DNA of 64,000 nt from the NCBI RefSeq assembly GCF_023715785.1, contig NZ_JAMBOX010000020.1, forward strand, positions 20,884 through 84,883, read 5' to 3'. The notes beneath the pieces were generated by a model. That model saw only the letters and a list, made by a program, of their open reading frames with translations, did not search any database and was not told where the DNA came from. Positions 35,472 through 42,998 of this stretch are shown here, one piece after another; positions within the stretch are counted from its first letter, which is position 1, and every line of letters starts with the position of its first letter. Origin of the DNA: Neobacillus niacini. Lineage in GTDB: Bacteria > Bacillota > Bacilli > Bacillales > Cytobacillaceae. The position numbers and the translations under genes are program-made.

Positions 35472-35708
35472 CTGCTCTAGATCTATTTAAAATAGACTAT
35501 TCAATTATATTGCTAAGAGTTTTTCATGGATTGCTTATATTTACAATCTATCATTACTATAATAGATTTTGCAAACATATCTAAAACTTTTTTAAAAAGA
35601 ATATACTTTTGTTAGAAGCTGGTTACTTAAACTAAGAGTTTTACTGCAGTTAAATACCTTTTCGCTTGCATCCATTGCTTTTAGAAAGAAAGTCATAAAA
35701 TTTAGTTC

Positions 35709-35738
35709 TTGACAGTCCATTATATTCCACTTTATGAT
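35709..35738 (+). promoter_or_regulatory. Strong promoter with palindromic operator
   Basis: TTGACA (35709-35714), 18 bp, TATGAT (35733-35738). The -10 box lies inside the inverted repeat TTCCAC, 8 bp, GTGGAA (35725-35744), a likely repressor operator. Transcripts would start just before the structured leader at 35789 and read into the AlpA-like gene at 35927. Confidence 0.65.
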
Positions 35739-35788
35739 GTGGAACATAATTAAATTTTTTAATCAAAATAATAAATCGGTGGGTAGCT

Positions 35789-35891
35789 CCACAGATTGGA
35801 CCAGGAAGGACCTGCCAATCCAAGTATAAGATTATTTCTTTGTGATCTTATTATCTTAGGATGCAGTCTGCCTTTCTTTCCAAGTCTGTGG
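35789..35891 (+). ncRNA. Structured RNA leader, copy 1
   Basis: Outer stem P1: CCACAGA (35789) with TCTGTGG (35885), followed by GG and five T. Inside are P2: GATTGG/CCAATC with an inner CAGG/CCTG and loop AAGGA (35794-35820); P3: ATAAGAT/ATCTTAT (35826-35851); and P4: AGG/CCT (35858-35873). The same fold with changed but still pairing bases recurs at 36545. Both copies lie just upstream of the ribosome site of AlpA-like genes. P1 plus the T run could be a terminator enclosing a sensor domain. Confidence 0.6.
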
Positions 35892-35926
35892 GGTTTTTCT
35901 ATTTGATTTAACAGGAGGTAATGAAG

Positions 35927-36154
35927 TTGAAAAAAACAGAAAAACACATCCATTGGGAATCCCTCCCAGATGCTTTGACAGCACAACAAATATGCGAAAT
36001 CCTGGAGATATCCAGAAGAAGGGTTTATGAGTTTTTTAAAATCCATGTTGAACATGGGGGTATTCCTACATTTCAAATCGGAGCATCAATAAGGGTAGAC
36101 AAAAAGGACTTTAAACAATGGAATGATAGGAGAAAAGGCAACAATTCTAGGTAA
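35927..36154 (+). CDS. AlpA/excisionase-like HTH protein 1
   Basis: 75 residues with a MerR/excisionase-type helix-turn-helix: LPDALTAQQICEILEISRR, then VYEFFKIH and IRVDKKDFKQW. The start is the TTG at 35927, because AGGAGG is 8 bp upstream there, exactly as for the ATG of the paralogue at 36695. The ATG at 35921 would be only 2 bp from it. It is probably a recombination directionality factor or transcription regulator for the nearby integrase. It is preceded by the structured leader and the operator-containing promoter. Confidence 0.72.
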   Translation: MKKTEKHIHWESLPDALTAQQICEILEISRRRVYEFFKIHVEHGGIPTFQIGASIRVDKKDFKQWNDRRKGNNSR

Positions 36155-36544
36155 ATACCATATTCAACTATCTGCTACAGAATGTAACAAATTCTTATTA
36201 AGGCGTAGTATAGAAATAAAGAGTATTTATCTTTTGTATTATTTTCTGAAATCATCGCCTGACATGAAGCCGCGACGGGGATATTTTTAGTGGGGCAAGT
36301 AAGCCTCGAGTATTTACACCAGCTTATTATCCCAATCAATCCATGTACAATACCATAACTATTAAGCTAAATAATAACTAGAAATAGAAGTTTATTGGTG
36401 GTACATATCGTTGGCTTAAATCATTAGGAAGATAAATATGAGAAAAAGTAAAAAAATAAAAAAATTTTTTTTGTACCTATGTTCGCCTATCAATTAAAAA
36501 TGAATTATCATGGGATCAAGAAAGAATAAAATCAACTGGGTTAA
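36155..36544. other. Gap between AlpA-like gene 1 and leader 2
   Basis: 390 bp without a credible gene or terminator. It must contain the promoter for the second leader; A/T-rich runs near 36440-36475 prevent a clear call. Confidence 0.35.
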
Positions 36545-36663
36545 ACCCCACAGATTGGAATGAGGAAGCACCCATCCAATCCAAGAAATAAGATGGTTAA
36601 TTTTCTATTACACCACCTTGTTGTCTTGGGAGGAGTGTGCCTCTTATTTCACATCTGTGGGGT
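36545..36663 (+). ncRNA. Structured RNA leader, copy 2
   Basis: Outer stem P1 is 11 bp and perfect: ACCCCACAGAT (36545) with ATCTGTGGGGT (36653), followed by TTT. P2: GATTGG/CCAATC with inner ATG/CAT and GG/CC pairs around loop AAGCA. P3: AAGATGGT with ACCACCTT. P4: GAGG/CCTC. CCAAG after P2 can pair with CTTGG before P4. Compared with copy 1, stems keep pairing while sequences differ, and the stretches CCAATCCAAG, TCTT(A/G)GGA and TAACAGGAGGTAAT are kept. Confidence 0.65.
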
Positions 36664-36694
36664 TTTCCTATTGACCTAACAGGAGGTAATTTTT

Positions 36695-36928
36695 ATGAAG
36701 GAAACAAAAAAATACAGAACTTGGGAATCACTACCGGATACTTTGACAGCACAACAGATTTCCGATTTTCTTGGAATATCAAGAAAAACTGTTTACGAGT
36801 TATTAAAAGTGCATGTTGAGCAGGGTGGAATTCCCAACTATGAAATTGGTAATTCAAAAAGAGTGGAAAAAGCTGATTTTAAGCAGTGGATTAAGCAATT
36901 GAAAGAGCAGAAAAAGCATAATAGCTGA
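36695..36928 (+). CDS. AlpA/excisionase-like HTH protein 2
   Basis: 77 residues. A paralogue of the protein at 35927, with LPDTLTAQQISDFLGISRKT and a C-terminal RVEKADFKQW. The ATG has AGGAGG at 8 bp. The duplication includes the structured RNA leader. It sits 107 bp before integrase 1, the usual place for an excisionase or integrase regulator. Confidence 0.75.
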   Translation: MKETKKYRTWESLPDTLTAQQISDFLGISRKTVYELLKVHVEQGGIPNYEIGNSKRVEKADFKQWIKQLKEQKKHNS

Positions 36929-37034
36929 TGGAAACAAATGTATTGGGAACAGGCTCTAGTATAAATTTTAATGGAGCCTCTTCCTACATTTTCACATTTA
37001 TTAATTATACTTGGAAGTGAGGTAATAAATCAGT

Positions 37035-38270
37035 ATGAAAGGTCATTATAAAAGAAGAAATTGCAAGTGCAACCCTAAAAAGAAATGCACTTGTGGTGGT
37101 AAAACCTGGACATTTTGGGTGGACATTGGACCTGATCCCAAAACTGGGGGAAGAAGACAGGAAACTAGAGGCGGATTTAAAACAAGGAAAGACGCAGAAG
37201 AGGCTGTGGCGGCGATAATAACTGATGTGAAGCAAGGTATTTTTATTAAGGAATCTGATATTTTGTTTAAGGATTTTGCTGAGCAATGGCTGCCTATGTA
37301 TATTGAACGAACCTGTCCTAAACCTGGAACAATTCGCCTTCGAAAATATGGCATAAATAAATTACTCCCCTACCTCGCTCACATTAAGCTTAAGAATATT
37401 TCAGAGGAATTGTTCCAGGAAGCATTAGATGATTTAAAAGCTAATAATTTGGCCAAAAGTACACTGGAGGGCATCTTAGCAACAGGTAAAATGATTTTTG
37501 ATATGGCCGTCCATAAGAAATTGATAAGAGAAGATCCAACGAAGAAGGGCTATATAAAAAAGGATCCTAAAATAATCAAAGAAACAGATGGGGATGATCT
37601 GAAAAATCTGGATGAGGATCTTCCAAATTACTTTGAAAAAGAAGAGCTCAAAAGCTTTTTGGATGCAGCAAAGAAATATGGACTGTTTATGGATGTTCTC
37701 ATCTTTACTCTATTAGCCTACACTGGTATGCGGGTAGGTGAATTAGTTGTACTAAAGTGGAATGATATTGATTTCACTAAGCGAACTGTACGCATTAATA
37801 AAACATACTATAACGAATATAACAATATCGCTAAATATGAATTAGTGCCACCTAAGACTGAGAAATCTAAACGAAAAATTGTGGTAGCAAACCTTGTTAT
37901 TGAAATGCTAAAGAAACATAAAGAAGAACAAGAAAACATCATTGCTAGGTTAGGGGATTCTTACAATAATAAGGGATTTATTTTTACAAATGTTAAAAGC
38001 CATCAAGGCCTCCCTATCTTAACAAAGTTAGTGGAAAATAGAATGGCTCGATTATTAAAAAAAATACAACTTAATCAAAATCTTACTCCTCACAGTTTAC
38101 GCCATACACACACTTCACTTCTCGCTGAAGCCAAAGTGGACCTTGAAGACATTAAAGATCGGTTAGGTCATTTTGATGATGATATAACTAGAAAAATCTA
38201 TCTTCATGTAACAGATCCTGTGAAAAGAGAAGCATCTGATAAATTTGATAACCTAATGGAAAGTGCTTAG
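37035..38270 (+). CDS. int: Tyrosine recombinase (integrase 1)
   Basis: 411 residues. The N-terminus is Cys-rich (CKCNPKKKCTCGG) with an arm-binding domain, then a core-binding SAM-like domain (about 75-170) and a catalytic domain with Arg in AYTGMRVGELV, HSLRHTHTSLLAEA, LGHFDDD and the nucleophile in RKIYLHV. It is closely related to integrase 2 at 49957 (shared start MKGH, shared C-terminal motifs), but differs at many positions. A hairpin and the 32-bp repeat at 38318 follow directly, as expected of an attachment site next to its integrase. Confidence 0.92.
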   Translation: MKGHYKRRNCKCNPKKKCTCGGKTWTFWVDIGPDPKTGGRRQETRGGFKTRKDAEEAVAAIITDVKQGIFIKESDILFKDFAEQWLPMYIERTCPKPGTIRLRKYGINKLLPYLAHIKLKNISEELFQEALDDLKANNLAKSTLEGILATGKMIFDMAVHKKLIREDPTKKGYIKKDPKIIKETDGDDLKNLDEDLPNYFEKEELKSFLDAAKKYGLFMDVLIFTLLAYTGMRVGELVVLKWNDIDFTKRTVRINKTYYNEYNNIAKYELVPPKTEKSKRKIVVANLVIEMLKKHKEEQENIIARLGDSYNNKGFIFTNVKSHQGLPILTKLVENRMARLLKKIQLNQNLTPHSLRHTHTSLLAEAKVDLEDIKDRLGHFDDDITRKIYLHVTDPVKREASDKFDNLMESA

Positions 38271-38281
38271 TGGTTACTTAT

Positions 38282-38313
38282 AGTGAAAGCAAAATTCTAT
38301 CTTTGCTTTCACT
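38282..38313 (+). terminator. Hairpin after integrase 1
   Basis: AGTGAAAGCAAA and TTTGCTTTCACT form a perfect 12-bp stem with an 8-base loop, followed by TACCTTTT. It starts 11 bp after the int stop. It could be a terminator or part of an attachment site. Confidence 0.55.
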
Positions 38314-38317
38314 TACC

Positions 38318-38349
38318 TTTTCTATTGAACAGTATCCTTGTACTGTGCA
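38318..38349. repeat. Right copy of the 32-bp direct repeat
   Basis: TTTTCTATTGAA, CAGTATCC, TTGTACTGTGCA; 29 of 32 bases match 7232-7263. It contains the palindrome ACAGTA-N6-TACTGT, shaped like a tyrosine-recombinase crossover core. Confidence 0.45.
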
Positions 38350-38458
38350 GCATTGAGTATTTTACTTATTAGTCTTCTTACTACACATATTACCCTTACT
38401 CTAAGTGCATTCTATTTTTTACATAACATAGTTAATGAGAAAAAATGTGGTTGTTACT

Positions 38459-39028
38459 TTAATTATTTTCATTGTCGTCAAAAAGACCGATAATATAATC
38501 AAGATTTTCACTACTTATTACGGTAATCTCCCTTAACACATTAATTATCTCAGTCCCAAAGCTTCCTGTTTCACTTATAATTTCTGAAGCTATCTCATTT
38601 GCCTCTCTTTCCCAAGGGTTTTCAGTATAATCAATTTGCTTATATTGTTCGAATGTAAGTCCATTCTTGAATTGTTTTATGTGTACTAATTCATGAATAA
38701 TCGCAAACCTGATTAATATTTTTGCAGCTTCCATAAAAGCTGGTTGTTTATTATAAATCTTTGAATAATATCGATTGATTTTATCCGTAATACTAGCCGA
38801 AAAAAATATTATTTTCTCCACACCTGTACCTTCAGAATTTGGCACACTACTTGCTAAAGTATGTTCATCAGGATAACCATTACAAACTTTAAATGTACCA
38901 ACTTCCGTGGAGTATGTTACATCGTCTATCCCCAATCTTTCTTTAATTGAGGAATGGTAAACATTAAGTTCTTCAAGTAATATGTTTGATACTTCTTCTA
39001 CCTCTATCTTACTGGGAATCATCGCCAT
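38459..39028 (-). CDS. HExxH zinc peptidase-like protein
   Basis: 189 residues. The zinc-peptidase motif IIHELVHIKQF starts near residue 110 (His112, Glu113, His116), and a likely third ligand lies in WEREANEIASEI about 25 residues later. The ATG at 39028 has AAAGGAG at 8 bp. It is soluble. It resembles ImmA/IrrE- or SprT-like minigluzincins but could not be placed in a family. It lies next to integrase 1, where ImmA-like proteases that relieve element repression are often found, but no matching repressor gene is adjacent. Confidence 0.65.
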   Translation of the reverse strand: MAMIPSKIEVEEVSNILLEELNVYHSSIKERLGIDDVTYSTEVGTFKVCNGYPDEHTLASSVPNSEGTGVEKIIFFSASITDKINRYYSKIYNKQPAFMEAAKILIRFAIIHELVHIKQFKNGLTFEQYKQIDYTENPWEREANEIASEIISETGSFGTEIINVLREITVISSENLDYIIGLFDDNENN

Positions 39029-39224
39029 AATTGAATGCTCCTTTTTTCCTTAAAGTGTGTTTTTTTATTTTGACTTCCTAATTAAAGTATAGTTTATTAA
39101 TCATTTTATTCAATTTTCCCATACAAAAAAGACCAGGAGTATTTGATCTCTTCTGGTCCTTTCTTAGTTCACTAATTACCAGCCAAACAAAGTTAAACTA
39201 TCGTCCAGTAATTCTAGCTGAGTG

Positions 39225-39237
39225 GGGGTCTGACCCC
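39225..39237. repeat. GGGGTCTGACCCC palindromic repeat
   Basis: A short palindrome in the context AGCTGAGTGGGGGTCTGACCCC. Further copies lie at 42790-42802 (one base changed) and 42844-42856. The shared flank AGCTGA(A/G)T shows that it is a dispersed repeat family and not chance. Confidence 0.6.
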
Positions 39238-39304
39238 GGTTCCTTAAGTAAAGTCAGTAAAAACGTTGGAAAATTAACGATACAATCTCTTTTCACGCAA
39301 AACT

Positions 39305-41011
39305 TTATACCTCTGCTGAATGAGGAATTGCCCCTTCCGTTGCGATAACCTGATACAATTGCTGAACCATTTGTTCAAGGTTTGTGCTTTCATTGATGTA
39401 GTATAGGGGTGTTGAGTTTTTGCTCATTTTGCTCATTACCTTCCAATAGAAGCTATGCGAGAAGAAGGAAGTATTCAAAAATACAGCCTCGGAAAAATCC
39501 AAATAAGATAAATCTCTGTTTAATTCCTCTACTCCTACAATCCTATAATCCGGAAACAACCCTTTCACCTTCTTCTTCCAGTTCGGGTGCCCACCAATAA
39601 TCACTATCTTTTTCTTTGCAAGCGCAGTTATTTTATCTTCCAGCGAAAAGGTATCCTCACCTTGATTTTCTAACGAAGATAAATATTGTTTAAGAGAAGC
39701 CATTTCTTTTTCCGTTTCTCTACTCTTTTCAGCCTGCGATTCCAGCGATAATGCTTTTCTTCTCCACATTTCTTTTTCTTCTTTCATGTGTTGAAGTTCA
39801 GCCTCTAGTAAGCCCTTATTCCGGTTCCATTCTTGCTCGCTTTTTCTCGAATCCGCTTCTGCTTGGGCAAGTTTTTGTTTTGAGTCTTCCATCAGCTGCT
39901 GATATTGGTACTCCCACTCTTCGACATGCAAGGAGAAATATTTGTTTTGCGTCTTTCTGTAATCCTCCGATAAGGCCATGATGACAAGAAGCGAAGAGAT
40001 CATCATATCCACTTCCTCTTCCCGGACAACTCCATCCACGACAAAGGTGTGAACATACGTAACAAGTCTCTTGAACTCGGAGGATTTAAGTACATATCTC
40101 TCAATTAAATCATCATATTGAATTCCCAAAGAACCTAGATAAGTTAATAATAAAATTAACGCCCTTGTTTGCCCTTCCCTCGTCACTTGATATGAAGCAT
40201 CCCGTGAAAACTCATCTATATCGGGCACATTATTAAATGTGTCCGGGACTGTCACCATATTTCCTTCTTCTTTTCTAATTTTCATAATCCACTTTTTTAA
40301 CGGCATATGAAGATTTCTGCCGACACCCCACTTCAGTTCTTCACTTTGTACGCGGGGCATTACTTCTTCGGGTAGCCGATATTGATGACCTATGTCCAGT
40401 GCTTCCCATTGAAATAATTGATAACAATATTCCATGTAATCTATAAGTTGATTTAAAATGTAAATTTGGTGTTGTGACGGTAATAACCCAATTTTTTTCA
40501 TGTCAATCCCAAAAGGAAGCCCTTTTATGATGCATACGTACCATCCGATTACACCTTGTATATTTTGCTCATTGTCTTCTTCCTTAAAATGGTTCTTTTT
40601 AGAAAACTCCAGCATAAAGTCCATATATTCAATTCCGTCTGGGTTCCGTTTTAAATAATCCCATGTGTATTTGAACCCTTTTTGAATCAGGGAAAGAACC
40701 ACTTTATAATCATGATGCTGCTCTGCCCAGGACAGAATGCCGGCAGTCTTTAACACTAATTCTTTCGTTTCGGTTGTAAAATACGAAAAATCGTTCTCTG
40801 TGGTTGAGAATGGGCCCGTCCTATAGGCCTGGTAATACCCCACTCTATTTTCCTCATACCATTTTTCAATATAATCCCTTATATGAGGGCGAGTGACCAA
40901 ACTATGCAAGACAGTCCATCTCATATTACGGGCGCATTTGGGTATCGCATAAAAATCAGAAAAATCATGGAAGTCTTTTCCGGACAAACGGTTCCTCGAT
41001 GAATGCTTCAT
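39305..41011 (-). CDS. DUF2325 protein with long coiled coil
   Basis: 568 residues. A helical N-terminal region (1-330) and a long coiled coil (about 365-450, EYQYQQLMEDSKQKLAQAEA onward) precede a C-terminal DUF2325 domain (about 470-545: KKKIVIIGGHPNWKKK, FLNTSFFSHSFYWK). DUF2325 is a Rossmann-like domain with unknown function, found alone or fused in Firmicutes. No partner gene is adjacent. The neighbouring gene at 41212 is divergent. Confidence 0.75.
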   Translation of the reverse strand: MKHSSRNRLSGKDFHDFSDFYAIPKCARNMRWTVLHSLVTRPHIRDYIEKWYEENRVGYYQAYRTGPFSTTENDFSYFTTETKELVLKTAGILSWAEQHHDYKVVLSLIQKGFKYTWDYLKRNPDGIEYMDFMLEFSKKNHFKEEDNEQNIQGVIGWYVCIIKGLPFGIDMKKIGLLPSQHQIYILNQLIDYMEYCYQLFQWEALDIGHQYRLPEEVMPRVQSEELKWGVGRNLHMPLKKWIMKIRKEEGNMVTVPDTFNNVPDIDEFSRDASYQVTREGQTRALILLLTYLGSLGIQYDDLIERYVLKSSEFKRLVTYVHTFVVDGVVREEEVDMMISSLLVIMALSEDYRKTQNKYFSLHVEEWEYQYQQLMEDSKQKLAQAEADSRKSEQEWNRNKGLLEAELQHMKEEKEMWRRKALSLESQAEKSRETEKEMASLKQYLSSLENQGEDTFSLEDKITALAKKKIVIIGGHPNWKKKVKGLFPDYRIVGVEELNRDLSYLDFSEAVFLNTSFFSHSFYWKVMSKMSKNSTPLYYINESTNLEQMVQQLYQVIATEGAIPHSAEV

Positions 41012-41211
41012 ATAAATTCTATCTCCTCGATCAACTAGTATCTTAATGTAATTATATACTTAATCTACTTCTTCTCCCCTACTATTCACAGCCTATTTTC
41101 AAAAAATAGAATCTTTTTATGCCCGAATATAAAGATCCGATGTATTATAATAGAACTACAATTCTAGAGGTTTTGGAAAATAGTTAAACAACAAAGGAAC
41201 GGTGATAGGCT

Positions 41212-41970
41212 ATGTTTGAAGAAACGTATCAGTTTGAACCCATCTACAAGATTAAGCTCACCAAAGTCGAAGATGAAATTGGCTACTTGGATAGTGATAT
41301 GGAAGAGACTTGTAGAGCGGTGAGCATTTACTTTGATATCCATCGCTCGATAGATGGGCTCGATTACTTAGATTTCGATGCAGTGGAAAACGTTGACGAT
41401 CCCTATCCCAAAATCGGTTCCGTTTGTGTCGACCTCCTAGACGATGATTGGTACAATCAGCACGCGAAAGTAAGAACGTACCAAAGGGGAAATAGTCCAT
41501 CCTTCGTGGCCGTCAATACGTTTGATCCTCAATATCAGGGAATTGCCAAAAGACCGAAGGAAGAAGAGGGCTATTTATATAAAAAAAATGCAGCAGGGGA
41601 AACACTGATTCTTGTGGATGGTCGAATTGCGGATATCAACTACCTATGGTTACAACGGCCCTTTCATACAAAGGAAGAAGTACACAAAATAATGGACCAC
41701 TTAACTTCCTATCTCATGCGGATTTTTAAAGTGGACTTTTTTATGCTGACCCTGCCGGATGGATTGAGTGAGGACGATCGTGAATGGTGGGAGACCCTTC
41801 CACCGTTTAACGAAGAAGGAGAGGAAGCCGTGATCCAGTGGAACCTCCCATCAGTGAATGTCGATTGGTTTTTAGATATAGGATTCCTGGAGTCCGCCAA
41901 TAAAGCCTTAGTAGGAAAAGCCACTACGGTGAGAGAACGCCTATCTAATCCAAATACTGAAATCATTTAA
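41212..41970 (+). CDS. Unknown acidic protein
   Basis: 252 residues, acidic, soluble, no family recognised. It has alternating strands and helices with many Trp and Tyr residues in the second half (REWWETLPPFNEEGEE). The ATG follows GGAACGGTGATAGGCT, a modest ribosome site. A strong terminator follows. G+C is somewhat higher than in the restriction region, suggesting a different origin from that block. Confidence 0.7.
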   Translation: MFEETYQFEPIYKIKLTKVEDEIGYLDSDMEETCRAVSIYFDIHRSIDGLDYLDFDAVENVDDPYPKIGSVCVDLLDDDWYNQHAKVRTYQRGNSPSFVAVNTFDPQYQGIAKRPKEEEGYLYKKNAAGETLILVDGRIADINYLWLQRPFHTKEEVHKIMDHLTSYLMRIFKVDFFMLTLPDGLSEDDREWWETLPPFNEEGEEAVIQWNLPSVNVDWFLDIGFLESANKALVGKATTVRERLSNPNTEII

Positions 41971-41982
41971 TTCCGAATATAA

Positions 41983-42023
41983 GCAATAGAGTCAGAGGGT
42001 GATTCCCCCTCTGACTCTATTGC
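41983..42023. terminator. Bidirectional terminator
   Basis: GCAATAGAGTCAGAGGG pairs perfectly over 17 bp with CCCTCTGACTCTATTGC. It lies between the stop of the gene at 41212 and the stop of the convergent gene at 42028. Confidence 0.8.
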
Positions 42024-42027
42024 TATA

Positions 42028-42297
42028 TTAAAACTTATTTTGCCAATCGAATAATAAAGATAATAAACCGGCAGCAATGCTACTTACCATTAATAACAAA
42101 TCAAGCAGTCTAAAAATGCTGAATTCCCCTGTAAAAAATAGATAGTTAATCATCATTGAACCGATTAAGAATAAGAACCCAAACACCTTGCTCATCACAT
42201 AATCATTTTTCCGTTCTCTTTTAATTTCTTCCTCTGTCATTTCATACGTAAAAAAGAAATGAAAAATCTTGTTTTTAATTTTATCTTTCAATCCCAT
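42028..42297 (-). CDS. Small membrane protein
   Basis: 89 residues from ATG 42297 (GAGGAGA just upstream). The N-terminal third is charged (MTEEEIKRERKND). Two transmembrane segments follow: VFGFLFLIGSMMINYLFF and LLDLLLMVSSIAAGLLSLLF. No family recognised. The frame continues 26 codons upstream without a ribosome site. Confidence 0.65.
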   Translation of the reverse strand: MGLKDKIKNKIFHFFFTYEMTEEEIKRERKNDYVMSKVFGFLFLIGSMMINYLFFTGEFSIFRLLDLLLMVSSIAAGLLSLLFDWQNKF

Positions 42298-42998
42298 CTT
42301 CTCCTCATTAATGCAGCTTCTCAATAAGATGAATATAAAAATAGGTCCTTTGAAGGGTTCTCCAACACACTTCAAAAATCCCCCCAGTACGGGCCCCCCA
42401 AAAAACGAAAAAGAATATGTTAATTACATGCGGAAAATCTAATTAGAAAAACCACACACTGCATCCGATATGATTCTACAAAATGTTGCCGGTTCCCAAA
42501 CTAATTTGACGGTTGTTTAAGCATGTTCAGAGCTATGCCACTAGTGGTTCATTATTTCCCCAATCTCGAAAATCCTTGTCAGTCATACAAACGTTTAAGT
42601 GAATCTGCCTGAAATGTTGTCAACTCAACGTTTCTGCCTAAATTCCCACGAGAATTTTGATAAAAATTGACTGATCCTATCACCACATTCCTGGCACGTC
42701 CAGTACAACTTCTACCATCAGCCAAATTCCTACAGCATTTACTACTGCCTCAACCAATTAAACGTTTAGATAAAACCCCCAATAGAGCAGGGGCCTGACC
42801 CCCATAGCCTTAATACTTTAATGCGTTAAACTTTAGCTGAATGGGGGTCTGACCCCCAATTCTCCGATTCTCGAGGAGTCCCCCACTTCAAATTTTCGTT
42901 AAAAAATTAAGTGGTGGGTAGTTCAATAATAATAGCGCTTTGATACAATTAAGAAAAGCGAAGAAGGGGCCGCCAATAATTATAGTGGGAGGTAATGG
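42298..42998. other. 700-bp gap with palindromic repeats and a possible gene remnant
   Basis: No intact gene. A reverse open stretch of 57 codons (42579-42749) with CRNLADGRSCTGRARNVV has no start and may be a decayed coding tail. Two palindromic GGGGTCTGACCCC repeats lie at 42790 and 42844. Two AAACGTTT-centred palindromes near 42584 and 42757 resemble those at 60534-60713. The promoter of the AraC-type gene must lie near 42930-42990. Confidence 0.4.

Noticed and set aside
35759..36076. Reverse-strand open frame of about 105 codons across the first leader and AlpA-like gene
   Set aside because: It is the antisense of a structured RNA and of a clear HTH gene, and it has no ribosome site.
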